Assembly (NCBI GenBank): GCA_022829145.1 | Contig: CM040758.1 | Coordinates: 13,104,628-13,168,627, forward strand | DNA from: Albula goreensis | Taxonomy: Eukaryota; Chordata; Actinopteri; Albuliformes; Albulidae | DNA length: 64,000 bases | Reading direction: 5' to 3' | Part shown: piece by piece, positions 12,660-24,679 of the stretch | How positions within the stretch are numbered: the first letter of the stretch is position 1 | Layout of the letters: every line of letters starts with the position of its first letter | Made by a program: the position numbers and the translations under genes | Notes under the pieces: generated by a model | Database searches by the model: none | Told to the model about the DNA's origin: nothing | The model's input: the letters and a program-made list of their open reading frames with translations, nothing else

Positions 12660-13860
12660 ATTCCAGATTTAGGAAAGGCCTCTCCATTGTGTGTAAAAAT
12701 ACCCAAATCAAGTCAGCCAGCTTCACTGCTCTCAGATACATGGAGGGTTTTCTGGGGGTTTTTTGTGTGGGTTTCCTTCATTCAGCATGTATTTTCTGTC
12801 CTGATTCCAGAGGCCCTCTGTGTATTCTGGCTGCGGTTCCAGATGATCTCCCCTTTCATGGGTTGTTTCACTGTTCACTAGATTGCTGGTGTGGATTTGA
12901 CATTTTTTTATTGATGGTTGCTGATGTCTTGTATGAAATGTTTAATTGAAGGTGGTTTATTATTTTTAAGTTTGATTATTGTTAAACTTATTTCTGTCCG
13001 TTTGTATAGCTTTAGATTTACTAAATAGACAACCTTTGTTTTAACACACTACAATTCATTTGAAGGTCATTTGATCAATTGTTCTGGGTAAAATAAACAG
13101 AAAAACCGTTTAAATGAATACTATAAATCTGATCCAGCTTTTGAAAGTTAGCTTGAAGTACTATCACTTCTCTATTTTTAGGTTCAAGAGGAAATCTCTG
13201 ATCACTCATTTATTTCTTAGAGAAATGACAGATATAGCAGACCTGCCATTTTATTTCATATGCAGGTCAGTCATCAAGTGACAGTAGTCTGATTGAGCAC
13301 AGTGCAAACATAAAAAAACATAGTCAATCACCACAAAAAATGAGCAACAATGCTAAATAATCCTGTGCACAGTGGTGTCAACATCTGAATGCCCTGATTA
13401 CATTTAAAGGTATTTATCCAACTAAACATAAATAAAGTGTGTTCATCAAATACAGCAAGCTGCATGTCTCAGTCTCATTCCATGCACTGTGCTGGGCATG
13501 GTGTGCAAGTTTTTAGCTGAATGCAAACAGATTCACTTCCTTTTGGTTTGACTAAATAAGTGCACCCATGGGCAAAAATACACAAATAAATATTATTACT
13601 CTAGGGGGTATGCTAAAACTGGAGATGATTTTAATGGGAGAGCCCAGTTACTCACCATATGCACACAGACCCTTTCCAAACCAACATTCCCTAATTCACA
13701 CCAGTGATATGGCCACCTCCTCACTCTGAAGAACACAGCTTCTGCTCCTCCGAGTCCTATGCTCTCAACTGTGCATACGCATTTATTTTGAGAGAACAGA
13801 CAGGCTGCTGGGGCTTATTCAAAAATATAAAAAGATGGAAGGCTGGGCAAACAGACAGAA

Positions 13861-13926
13861 AGAGGTAGGTAGATAGGTAGGTAGACAGATAGACGGAAAT
13901 GCATATAGAGTACATTATGTACTCTA
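13861..13926. repeat. GGTA/GATA-rich short tract and perfect 10-bp palindrome
   Basis: A degenerate AGGTAGGTAGAT run (13864-13892) is followed by TAGAGTACAT at 13906-13915, one T, and its exact complement ATGTACTCTA at 13917-13926. It is a short perfect hairpin of unknown meaning. Confidence 0.7.
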
Positions 13927-14469
13927 TCCCGGCAATGGGGAAGCCAAAAGAACCCCATTAGTTAGACACACAAAAAACTCAAGACGACTCAAACATCTGT
14001 CACTGAACACCCGTACACTGACTCAAGTTTGTGAGGCGATAAGAGAGCAGAAGAGTAGGGGTGGTGGAGAGGAGGTGCGCTGTGTCTCTAAATCAGGAAA
14101 GATTACATGCTCCAGCTGGTCACAGTGTGCATACAGCAGTACCTGTAATTTAGAGAGGAGAAGGAATGAATGCAATTACTTTAATTGGAGATGGTAAACA
14201 CTGGTGTGTACTTGATGATAGCTAAATAATAACGTTAATAATCATTATCATTACAAATGATTACATAAATCAGTTTTACATGTGTTTATATTCTAAATAA
14301 AGGAATTGCCTCCATGCTTCCTCCTTACATATGTGTGTGGTATAGTGCCATACTATACGTGTTTATTACATTTATATGTGTGTGTATGTGTGTGTACGTG
14401 TGCGTGTGAAAGAGCTGTATTTGTGGTCAATGGGTAGCGTATAGAGAGATAACCTTTGTCTCAGGGATG

Positions 14470-14775
14470 CTAAATATACCAGCACTGCGAGGAGAGCGGA
14501 TTATACGCGGAGGTCCTCAGTATGAGACGGGGAGAGAAAAAAAGCCCATGACCGTAGAATAATTTCAGCCTTCTCCTTCCCCTGGGATTGTGTGCTGTCT
14601 GAGCCCCTCCCTCCCCTCCCCCCCTCCAATCCCCTAACTGCCTGCTGATGCCGGATGTCTTCTCTACTGTGAGCAGAGACACGAGTGAGGCAGCCAGGCT
14701 CCAGCTCCTGTGTGCTGCAGCAAATCTTACCCCATTCCAAATACGGGCAATTAGTGGTGGAGCGCATCCTCGCAA
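14470..14775. promoter_or_regulatory. Candidate conserved noncoding element
   Basis: A more GC-balanced unique block (GCGAGGAGAGCGGATTATACG, CCGGATGTC, GGGCAATTAGTGG) next to a CA microsatellite. The frames over it are read-throughs of the CA tract. Evidence is compositional only. Confidence 0.25.
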
Positions 14776-14788
14776 ACAATTGTGCAAT

Positions 14789-14923
14789 GCACACACACAC
14801 ACACACATGCACACATACACACACAATCACACTGACACATGCACACACACACACACTCACACTGACACATGCACACACACACACACACACTCACACTCAC
14901 ACATGCACATACACACACACTCC
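14789..14923 (+). repeat. (CA)n microsatellite, compound
   Basis: CA runs interrupted by TG, TC and CTGACACATG units repeat with a loose period. All frames across it give Cys/Val or His/Thr low-complexity artefacts. Confidence 0.92.
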
Positions 14924-15460
14924 TACACATAGGCATGCTTACTCTGTGGCACTGAATCACTCATGGACACACACATACAACACATACAAATCGACAACAT
15001 CTTTATAGGTTTTTCTTTTAAGTCTTTGTAAGACATTAAAAGACAAAAAAAGACAGGACAGAATGTCAGTAAATCCATGTTTCTGTGAGTGTGTTTGTGT
15101 TTGCATCACATTTTATAAATTGTGAAAGGATAAGCTTTTTATCTTTTTTTACCCAAATAAATCTGTGCTGTAGAAGCAGTTGGGGAAGATACTATGGTGC
15201 AATGCATTTTGTAAAATTACAGCCACACCAAAAATTACTACAAACCTAATAGGTGCTTTGAGTAGCATTCCCCATTCAGTGCTTATCTTAGATAATCACA
15301 TGTTGAAGATATGAATGGGAGAGCATCACCCAGTTTCCAAAGAGGGAGTGGGAAATGACTGGCACACTTCAGTCACTCAAATACAAAAAAATTAATTATG
15401 CACTAATCAAAACCCTGCGGAAATTCATCCACTGCAATAAATGTGTGAGCCAAGAAAAAA

Positions 15461-15490
15461 CAAACAAACAAACAACCATACAAACAAACA
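15461..15490 (+). repeat. (CAAA)n short tandem repeat
   Basis: About seven CAAA units with one CATA-type interruption. Confidence 0.85.
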
Positions 15491-15499
15491 GCATATCCG

Positions 15500-16000
15500 G
15501 TGAGCAGCAGTTAGTGACATCCGGTTGAAGATTGAGGACTGAGAGCTGAGAGTTACGGTTCCACCTTAAGAAAGGTACCTTAAAAGATTATCTCGGTTAT
15601 TTCACCGCCACTGAGCCGGCACTAATAGTCCAAGGCAGATATTGAAGAGCAGCGCAGGGCCGTGGAGATCTATTAGAAATTCCCATCTACGCGCCTCATA
15701 CATATTGATTTCTGACACCAAGCAGCAATGAAAGCCCCACGGGGAATAATATATTTAGCAGGGTTTGCAGTGGGGAGGTCAGAGAGTGCATAAAGATTAG
15801 CCGCAGAAGACCATGACAGGCCTGCGTGTGAGCCAAAATTCCACACACATATACATGTATTCTCATGCGTTTATTTTTCACACTGTACATTTTATTCGCC
15901 AGGAAAGAGGTATGTTTGCACCTCAAAAACCCATCCACAGGAGGAAAAACAGCCACGGATTCGTGCCCCAACGTACACTCACGCAAATCCTTCTGTCTGT
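15500..16000. promoter_or_regulatory. Candidate conserved noncoding element
   Basis: Unique sequence with CpG (CATCCGGTTGAAG, TTCACCGCCACTGAGCCGGC, CTACGCGCC) and little homopolymer, unlike its flanks. Opposed frames 15696-16049 and 15813-16205 have no domain. Confidence 0.27.
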
Positions 16001-16319
16001 CACATTGGACCTGTTTGAGAGACATGTGACATTTAGAAAAAACACACACACACCGAGTTTGTTTTATACTGAAGGCTCAAATATCAGAAACTGTGACATT
16101 TTAGTGCTTTTGGAATTTAGAAGGTCTCACTTTATCCGTTGCTCTATATCGGATCTAGTCCCAAAAAACACCAGCCTTTGGAATAATAATAATTATTATA
16201 GCTAATAATAATAATAACGTAACTGCCAATATTATTGTCTATGTCTATGTTTTAAATTCCATTTACATGCATGAATATACACAGAAAAAATGTGGCAGTG
16301 GTAAACTGAACGGCATCAC

Positions 16320-16880
16320 AGGGACTATCAGGAATCTTTTATTTGCCGTGCTTTTGTTTGACGCGGTCGCCGTCGGCTGGGCCCTTTCCGCTCATGTTTG
16401 GGCGGCAGGCTCTGATGAGCTCGTCCAGGTGAAAGGGTAATTGCTTCAAAGTGAATCCGACTGCCAAGAGCGGCGCCCCGACCTACGGGGGACGGCTCGA
16501 CTCCTGGCAGAGAGCACTTAACACCGCCTTCCCCCTCACCTCGCCTCGCTCCCATTGCCTGCATACCCAATGACATCGCCGTCCTGCTTTTTTTCTTTCA
16601 TTTTTTTTTTTCCAGAAGCACTTCAAAGCGCCACTCGGCAGCCTCTCCAGAAATTACAACTGCTCCGGGTTTAGGCAATTTGACCAAATCTATTCCGCGA
16701 GCGAGGAGGGGGAGGAGGAGCAGGATGGTGTTTGGGGGTAGCGTAGGGGCGGAGGGGGAAAGAGTGAGAGTGGGGGCCGGGGAATGAGGGGGCTGAAGCG
16801 AAATTACTGATGCGTCGGTTGAGGCACGGCTGACAGAATCAGGATTATCTGATTTTTTTTTTTTTGTTGGGGGGCAGAAA
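16320..16880. promoter_or_regulatory. CpG-dense island with a G-rich run
   Basis: About 16 CpG in 180 bp at 16340-16520 (GACGCGGTCGCCGTCGG, AGAGCGGCGCCCCGACC). There is a homeodomain-type GGTAATTGC, and a purine-rich G-run zone follows at 16707-16792. No exon is evident. It may be a CNE or an unannotated CpG-island promoter. Confidence 0.35.
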
Positions 16881-18240
16881 TCTCACGATGAAAAAAATGT
16901 TATTCATAACAGAGGATAAAGCGCTTCTGGACCTGCATTGGTATACCTGTGTCAGTGTTATTAATAGCTAGCACAGGTAGTTCATATTCAAATTTCTGTT
17001 TTGGCCTGAGACATGCTAGGGGAAAGGGCCATCTTGATGTGATCATTATTGTACACTTACTGCTGTTCATTTGCTGTGGAAACCTTGGGACAACGCTAGT
17101 TTATTTTATAGACAAAGTGTATTGCAATTCTGTTTGTAGAATGAAGTGCTCAATGTTTGTACACTACATTCATATATGCACATTTTCAGAAATATGTAGT
17201 GTGTGTCTGTATGTATGAATGTGTACAATTATATTAACCAATGAGCTTCTTTCCTTATGTCACAAAAAATATTGAGTGTTCTGAAACTCACACTTAAATA
17301 AAGCCAGAATTGGAAGAAGCATGAGAACTTTGAGACTACCAGTTAACCTGAATTCTAATAAATTGCACATCACGTCAGAGCACCACGGTAAAATCTGATT
17401 TGAATTTAGTTTGAGGCCTGAGATCCATAATCATCTGTGCATTGCAAGAATGTTGATGGATTTTTTTTTTTTTTTTTTTGACGCTGAGCTCTCAAACAGC
17501 AGAGTGTGCAGAAACAGTCAGACCCATCTGAACTTGTGGTCCTATGCATGCCCAGACTGAGCCTTTACTGGGACGACTAGTGTCAGGAGGGAGCATACCA
17601 TTTAGCTGCTCTATGGGTACTTGATTGCAGCCATGATTTGTCATGTTCCAAACCTTAGTTTGCAAGTGAGACTATCCTTATTCCATTTGTGACACTCTCC
17701 TTATTCCATTCTAGCTTATTCCATTGAGAGTTCCATATTTGGAACTCTTCCCACCTCTTTGAATGGCAGGCTTTGGGCTGCTCAACTGGGCAGGGCAGTG
17801 GTGCATTGTCACCGGAACTTAGGACCAGGGGGGCTTCAGGATGAAATTTCATCAAGAGCCAAACCACAGCTGCTTACACATCCATTTCCATGAGAGAGAG
17901 AGATTTTTTTTGCTTACTCAGTGTAGAATAGTGTAAAAATGTGTCTTCTGATTTCTTCTAGCATTTTTATCAGTGTAACTATTACTTTTATCTACTTTAC
18001 AACATTAATCTAGTATGTGTTCTTGGGTTTAATGGAATATTTAATCTGACTGGTATCTCAACTGCCTTTGAATGAGTAAAGTTGTCCTCCAAAATGGCTA
18101 TCACACGGTAAAGAAGGGCAGTGACAGGAGGAAACAGGAGAGGGGATTGCAGGCCCCCTTCAAGAGTACTAGTCAATTCTTGAAATCCTTCCCACTGTGA
18201 ACAGGTGTGTATGATGAGTGAATGGTGATGGAACTAATTT
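16881..18240. other. AT-rich noncoding sequence
   Basis: Only a poly(T) run (17459-17479) and unique DNA are seen. Confidence 0.6.
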
Positions 18241-18249
18241 CTTAATTTA

Positions 18250-18740
18250 ACCACACATACTACTAATGCTACAGATACTAAAGTTACCACAACTGCTGCT
18301 AAATGAAAACACCTACAAAAATAATCCTGCCACTAGTAATAGTACTGCTATAACAAATGATAATATTACAACTACTTCTGTTATACTACTGCTACAACTA
18401 TTTCAATGTAGCTGTTGCTGTATTATAATAGTTGTAGCAGTAGTATAACAGAAGTGGTTGGTTTTTTAGGTGCTGTTATCCAATGTGACATACACAGCTC
18501 TCAAGTCACGTTGGATAACAGCACCTAAAAATGCCTAAAAAGTACCACTGCTAATACAACTAGAAATAATAATTTTGCTGGTACTACTATTTCCACAACT
18601 ACTAAAAATGTAATTATCATATCTCACACCATCTGTTACTTCTGCAACTTCTCTTATTAACAATATTCATACTACTGCTTGCACTTCCACTCATAAAACT
18701 AAACTGCTACTGCTACCTTTATAATCCCAGTGTTAGTATA
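18250..18740. repeat. Degenerate ACT/TAC-rich region with two nested hairpins
   Basis: Long stretches of imperfect (TAC)n/(ACT)n triplets surround two inverted repeats. The first has 30-bp arms 18371-18400 and 18429-18458 with one mismatch. The second has 27-bp arms 18463-18489 and 18505-18531 with one mismatch. The second hairpin's arm CACGTTGGATAACAGCACCT resembles the teleost repeat phrase TTGGATAAAAGCGTCTGC, suggesting a repeat-derived palindrome. Confidence 0.75.
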
Positions 18741-18989
18741 AAATATATTTAGTCTCTTGTTCATCTAAGAAATGGTAAATAAAAATTCAAATCAACAAAA
18801 CATGCCTATTTCCACTAAAACAGAAATAATTCCAGTTCAATATCATTTTGCATAATACACCCCCAAAATAAAATTATATGGGGAAACAAAAAAGTTATTT
18901 TTATCAGCTCTCATACAGCACGAGGCAAAGCATGGCCTGTTTTTCAGATGAATATTTTATGTTTTTTTCCCCCTTTTTTTTAAGCATAA

Positions 18990-19345
18990 CTTCTGCTTGA
19001 AGCCCTACTTCAGTTCGCAATGACAAGAGGTCTTTCAGTCTGCACCAAGCAGCAGACCCGAACCGCGTGGTACAGTAAATTAGCATTCCGAGCATGCGGC
19101 GTATTTAGCACTTTGCGATTGAGTTCACCGGAGGCTTCGCCCAGCTTGTCCCTGAGGTATTTGCGGGGAGCGACGCAGCGGCAGGTGGGCGGGGCTGCCT
19201 GTCAAAATGAGATAATAAAGCATAGGGGCAGCAGCACATGAATGCACACAAAAAGGCATCTATCCTGAAAACACACGATAAAGAAGATGCTGGGAGCTGA
19301 CAGCGAGTGTAGGATACGTGTGTGACTCTCCATACAAGCTCCGCA
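18990..19345. promoter_or_regulatory. CpG-dense noncoding island
   Basis: About 15 CpG within 200 bp (AACCGCGTGG, CATGCGGCGTATTTAGC, GGAGCGACGCAGCGGC), plus a GC box GGGCGGGGC. The frame at 19020-19241 has no family match. Candidate CNE or cryptic promoter. Confidence 0.33.
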
Positions 19346-19389
19346 TTCTCAACAACACCTCACAGGAATTTATGAGTTGCCGCAGCAAA

Positions 19390-22150
19390 AAAAAAAAAAA
19401 AAGAAAAGCAAAATAAATTTCCAAACTCCACTGTACTTTTCCTTGGTAATAACTCGTCTGCTGAACTAGCTGGCGCTTTTCTGAAATGTTGTTTTTTTAT
19501 CAATGTTGCTAATTTGCCATATTCTCAATTTTTTATATACAGGACGAATGCAATAGTTTGACCGATGCTGCATGTAAACTTAATGTCAGAAGTTGGCATT
19601 TCTGCATTCTTAAAACTTTGCATTAAAAATACAGAGCACTGCGTTTTTGATTTGTAATTGTGGATCACAATGACATGAACTGATATAATACCTTATATAT
19701 CTAAAATTCCATGCATTTTTCAGGGTGTAATGTGCATGGACTACAAGTCGGGCTGTTTAGGCCAATGCTAGGTAAATTTAGCCAGCCTCCTGTCAACCTA
19801 CCAAGCTGTCTGGCATTGACATTTATGAAGTGAATAAGTTGTTTAAACTATCAAAAAAAAATCATTTGACAAGGCGATTTGTCTTGACATCACAAGATCC
19901 CACACTGCACACCCCCTACTGTGAACTACATCATAATTGACAATGTAATGCTAATGTAGCATCTATAATGTAGCATATTCTTTACCATCTACCCTCCTCA
20001 ATCCATTCTTTTCAATGTATGTAGAGTATCAAAAATTACAGTAGCAAATAGTCCAGGTAAGAAGAGCAGTTTGACAATGATTGAAGGAAGGCATGTGTGC
20101 TGGTGTAGAATGTTAAATATCAATTCAAACACTCAGCACTAAGTGGACTCTTGGGGTATGACAGTAATCCGAAAAAAAACATAGGGCCAGTAGTGAGGCA
20201 GCTTTTTATAGAGTCCATGCCCTTGACCACTCTCACACCCTCATCTGTCTTACCTAAAATAGCTGTTATTCTAATTAGGACTTCAGATCCATGAGGAAGT
20301 ACAGACTATATCATGAGCACAAACTTGGGAAGAGCCCATGTTTTCCTACTCTGCTGACATATCACCAAGCCTCCACTGCTTTGGGGTTACATTTCCACAT
20401 AATTTTGTGCTTAAATTAGCCTGTGGTTCATCAAAGAGCTGGTATTGCATCCCGGCAACAACATCCCTGCAAACACATGTCAACCAGAAAAGTTGTGTCA
20501 GGCGATCTGGATGAGCCCTACATGTTTCTTTTCATCGACAAGCCTGTAGACCAGTTACAATGACACTTCATGATTCTTCAATGGAGGAGAGTTTGAGGAG
20601 TGTTCTAAGCTGCTTTTCTTGACTCATCCAATAAAAGGGCACCAGGTACTGTAAAGACACATAGATAAGTTTTCAGCTGACAGAGCTGATGTAGTGGTAG
20701 TGGGTCGAGCATCAGGACACACTTTCTGTGTACCTAAACTGGTGATAACTCCACCCTTTTATCTCCAGTCCCTCTTGCTGGCCTTTTCTGCCTTGGCTTG
20801 TCTTCCGCTGGCAACTGGTGTGTAAAGGCCTGCATGTATCTGCTATGTGCCAACTTGAGTCTAATTGGCTCTTCTATCCATTATCGAGGATTTAAAACCA
20901 TTTTCTGGAATTGGAGTAATGAAAGAAACAGTAGCAATCGACAAATTTCCAATGATAAATTTATTAAAGCTTCAATCATTACTTAGCATTAAACGTGAAA
21001 GTTTCCAAGTTCAGTCACAAAATTTTGCAAATAGCTAGTTTGCAGATAGACCAGGGTTCCAAGTTTAAGACTTTCAAAGGTTATAATATGCACTACTGTC
21101 ACACAGCATTGTAGTTTTGTATTAATTACAATTAACACTGGGAGAGTGTGAGTGATTACAGATCACAGATTACAACATTACAGTGTGACCTGACGTTAAT
21201 TGAAATAATGGAGTATGTTGCTGTTTAAATCTGGAGTCACAAAGGCTAAATATATGTGTTTGCAGTACAAGGAAATTATTAGTGTCCTGTTATGTCTTTA
21301 TTGCTGCAGTATCATTGTTAGTACTGTTGTACCCCCACACCAATGTTTTTTGCCATCCTTTTTTCCATCCGGTAACACTATGAGTAGCCTGAGAAACATG
21401 TTTTTCTTACACCAAAGAGGTTGGAGCCTCCTAGTTTATGTAGTAGTATTGCTTTCATTGAGAACATGTTTTTTAAAACATATAGCACCAGAGAATTTTA
21501 TCAAATGGAGTTGCAGCTGACAAAACACTATGAAAATGCTATAGGCCTACAACATCAAATCTTTTCCAATTAACTGAGGACATGATCATGCCACTGGAAA
21601 TCTCTTAATGGCTGTACGGACTTGTTGCAACAAAATTTAGAAAACAGGAGAAAGGGAAGGCCCAAATACTACAGGAAATTTTATGAAATAAAGGGTGAGT
21701 GGGTTCTCGGCATCATTCAGGTAGTTGTTATTCATCTGTCATGTATCTGTGCATTGCCTGGACACTGCCTGGGCACAACATGAATTGCATGGAAGGGAAC
21801 TTATGTCTGTCTTGCATGTTGACTTGCAGCGTAGCGGCAAGTGTGCTTGCAGACAGATTGCACCGGGTGTTAAAGAAAACAACCTCGGGGCAGATTTGGT
21901 TGCACGTGATACACGTTGCATGTAAATTGCTTCATGTAACACAGGCTTAACTGTGCCACCCTGCCACACTGCAGCAGCACGATTAATGGATTCTGTAAGG
22001 TTCTGTTAATGTTCCTGTAATTGCTTTCACTTCCCTCCCTGATACAGGATTTCTATTCTCTTAACCAAGGAAGAGAGGTTTGAGAAAGAAAAATGCATGC
22101 ACTTTTTCTCCCAAGTCCTTTTTTTACTCCAATTAAGATACAAACCAGTG
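19390..22150. other. AT-rich noncoding sequence
   Basis: Starts with a poly(A) run near 19386-19402. No exon or recognisable repeat. Opposed frames near 21699-21969 look like chance. Confidence 0.6.
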
Positions 22151-22159
22151 GAAAACATC

Positions 22160-22640
22160 TTTAATACCAAGGCAGAACGAAGCAAAATGGGACAAAAGAA
22201 AATTACGTCATTCGCAGAAAGGAAAATGAGTAATATTAGACCCCTGAATCTGTGTGCTTTATCTCGGCTGGGTCGATGAGGTTCCGTTTAAATGCGACAC
22301 ACAGCATTGTCAGTTTGGAATGAAACCCAAGGCAGGCTATTTGTATTCTTCAGCAAGGCTTATCTTATCTGGAGGCCCATAACTGTCATAACGCAGGACC
22401 TGAGACAGACACATGGCAGTGCGGAGAAGAGAACGCACCTGCACACAGCACTGCATCAGGATCACCGCATTACGGATGCGTCCTCATCTGCGCCGGGACT
22501 CAAGCCAGCAAGCAAGGCGAGCAAGGCCAAAGCCAGGACTGCGGAGAAGTGCAGTCCTACTGTAGGGCAACCACACACTGTCGGCATTGTCAACAAAAAC
22601 GAAAAAATGTCCACTGCATCCACTGTTACTGGCTAATGCA
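22160..22640. promoter_or_regulatory. Candidate conserved noncoding element
   Basis: Unique GC-balanced block with TTATCTCGGCTGGGTCGATG, CATTACGGATGCGTC and AAGCAAGGCGAGCAAGGCC. The 114-codon frame at 22292-22636 has no recognised domain; coding status is doubtful. Confidence 0.25.
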
Positions 22641-23339
22641 TAGATTTTATAACGCACTGTAAACCCACTAGTCCACTGGCACTGCATGAATCTCAAGCTC
22701 ATGTCCAGCATTTTGGTTCATCAGGACAAATTTAGTCAAATTTAGAGGTTTTGCCATTCCAGTAACCTTTTGCATAATATTGAGTGTTAAATAAGAACTT
22801 CATATTTAAAAGACTGTAATAATGTAAGTTTCAGGATATCCTGTTGCTGTAGTAAATTACAGATTCAACATTTTTGCTGTGATCACTCAAGCATGCTGTA
22901 TGTTTGGTCCAGTAGCATGAACTAACAAACCAGATTGAAACCAAGCAGAGTTTGGTAAGTGACGTGAAAATGCCCCGGTGTACTTGAGACACATGTTGCC
23001 ATGTTGCCCCAATACCCATCCAGGCATCAGCACACACACCTGTACTGCAGCATCTAAGCATGAGGTTTAAAATCTGTAGCTGATTCTGGGTCAGTGCTTT
23101 GAAGCAGATGCTATCCAAAAGCTCTCCCGGAGTGAGACTGTGTGACTGTGCTTCGCCTTCCTGTGGAGTCCTTTGTTCCCCCAAAACAAAGGAACGCTGG
23201 TTTCTGTGGTGCACCACAGCCCCAAAAGGTAGCCAGTCCTGTCCCACGGCGGATGAGAAGCCATAATTCATTGTCTGGCTCTGGAGCACAGTGCAGCACC
23301 TATGTGGCAGGTGACACAGAGCAGGTCACCGCATGACTT

Positions 23340-23870
23340 TCCCCAGTTAATCCCTCCACGTTTAGCAGCAATCCCAGTCAGACAGAAAGGTTGCACAGGT
23401 GCATGGTTATTGGGTGGGGGGTGTCCTCCCCCATTCGGTGAAGTCTGTAGAGCAGAGGGACTCCCATCATTAGCTTAATTAGGGGCTAATTGAAAAATCT
23501 ACCCCTGATCCCCCTCCTCTGACTCCTCTGCCAGTGACCTCACTGAGAGCTTTGAGTCACAGCTGGCCCCGTAACACAGCGGAGGCTGAGAGCACACCCC
23601 CTCTGCTCCACACAGCGGTCATTACCACCAGTCTGGCAATTCTGACCCTGAGCGTCAAACTTCATCTGCGTGTGAATATGAGAGTGGCAAAGACGGTGGG
23701 GGGGGGGGTTGGAATAAAAAGTGATGAGTAGAGCATTTTGTGTGACGCGAGTGAAGATGTTAGCAATTGTGCCAGCATGAAAAATAATTCCATAATTTTT
23801 CGAGGGCGAGCAGGAAATGCGCTGTTACTTAGCAGATTTAAAACAGCCCATGCCTATTTGTCAATTTTGT
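23340..23870. promoter_or_regulatory. Candidate conserved noncoding element
   Basis: Contains CATTAGCTTAATTAGGGGCTAATTG, a cluster of TAAT homeodomain cores at about 23467-23492. CpG-bearing AACACAGCGGAGG and TGTGACGCGAGTG follow. Overlapping short frames show no domain. Confidence 0.33.
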
Positions 23871-23903
23871 TATGTCATTTCCTCTGAGTGCCACAGGAGT
23901 GCT

Positions 23904-23955
23904 GCTCTCTCTCTCCCTCTCTCTCTCTCTAGCTCTCTCTCTCTCTCTCTTTCTC
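23904..23955 (+). repeat. (CT)n microsatellite
   Basis: CTCTCT repeats with a CC and an AG interruption, about 50 bp. Confidence 0.88.
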
Positions 23956-24598
23956 GCACCCCATAACTCACTGCTGCCCCATCCATCTTTCAGCAAAGAG
24001 CTTTTCTTTTGCTGTTTTTTGGGGTGGGGGGTAGGGCAAGGAAAGGAAGCCGGGGCTGTCAGCCTCCTTCTTTCTCTCATTGGCCGGTGGAAGCAAGGCA
24101 CCGCTTATGTAAAATCATGGATGCCAGGGTCTGTAGAGTCTGTAGGAACCACTTCACAAAGTTCATGGGTAACATAAGAGTGGTGTCTGTGAGGGGGTGT
24201 GTGTGTGGGGGGGTCAGGGGGTCATAATAAAATCCTAATAAAATCTATAGCATACTATGGAATATTGAGCAATGTATTAACTACACTGAAAGTTACAAAT
24301 TTTGAAACAGGCTGGAAATTCAGTGTTCCTGTCTTGCTCATTAAACAGCATATACATATTTTTGTCCTGTTAATGTGAAAATAAGTTGAGTTATATTACC
24401 ACAACAAACAATAAGGACAAACAAAAAAAAGAATCTCCCAGCCCCCATGTTATATTTGCCAGTGCCATTGCGATGTAAGTTGTTCCCCTCTTGTAATAAA
24501 AAAGCATGCAAAGCACACAGTTCTCAGACCATTGCTGTCATAACGGCCTTAAAATAGAATTGCTGCGGCTGCTGGGTGACTCATTGGACAGGCCTTAT

Positions 24599-24676
24599 GG
24601 CCTGCTATTGAGAGTGGACCATGCCTGACTCTCAGCAGGCCGAAGTCAGTAAGACATCCAAGTCAGTAAGACATCT
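24599..24676. repeat. Small hairpin next to a 17-bp direct duplication
   Basis: GGCCTGCT (24599-24606) pairs with AGCAGGCC (24634-24641), and the inner GAGAGT pairs with ACTCTC. Immediately after, AAGTCAGTAAGACATC occurs twice, at 24643 and 24660. Possibly a small transposition footprint. Confidence 0.55.
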
Positions 24677-24679
24677 ATC

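Noticed and set aside
20690..20720. GTAGTGGTAGTGGGTCGAGC as a tRNA-like box A/box B
   Set aside because: Spacing and the box B sequence do not fit a tRNA gene or a tRNA-derived SINE head.
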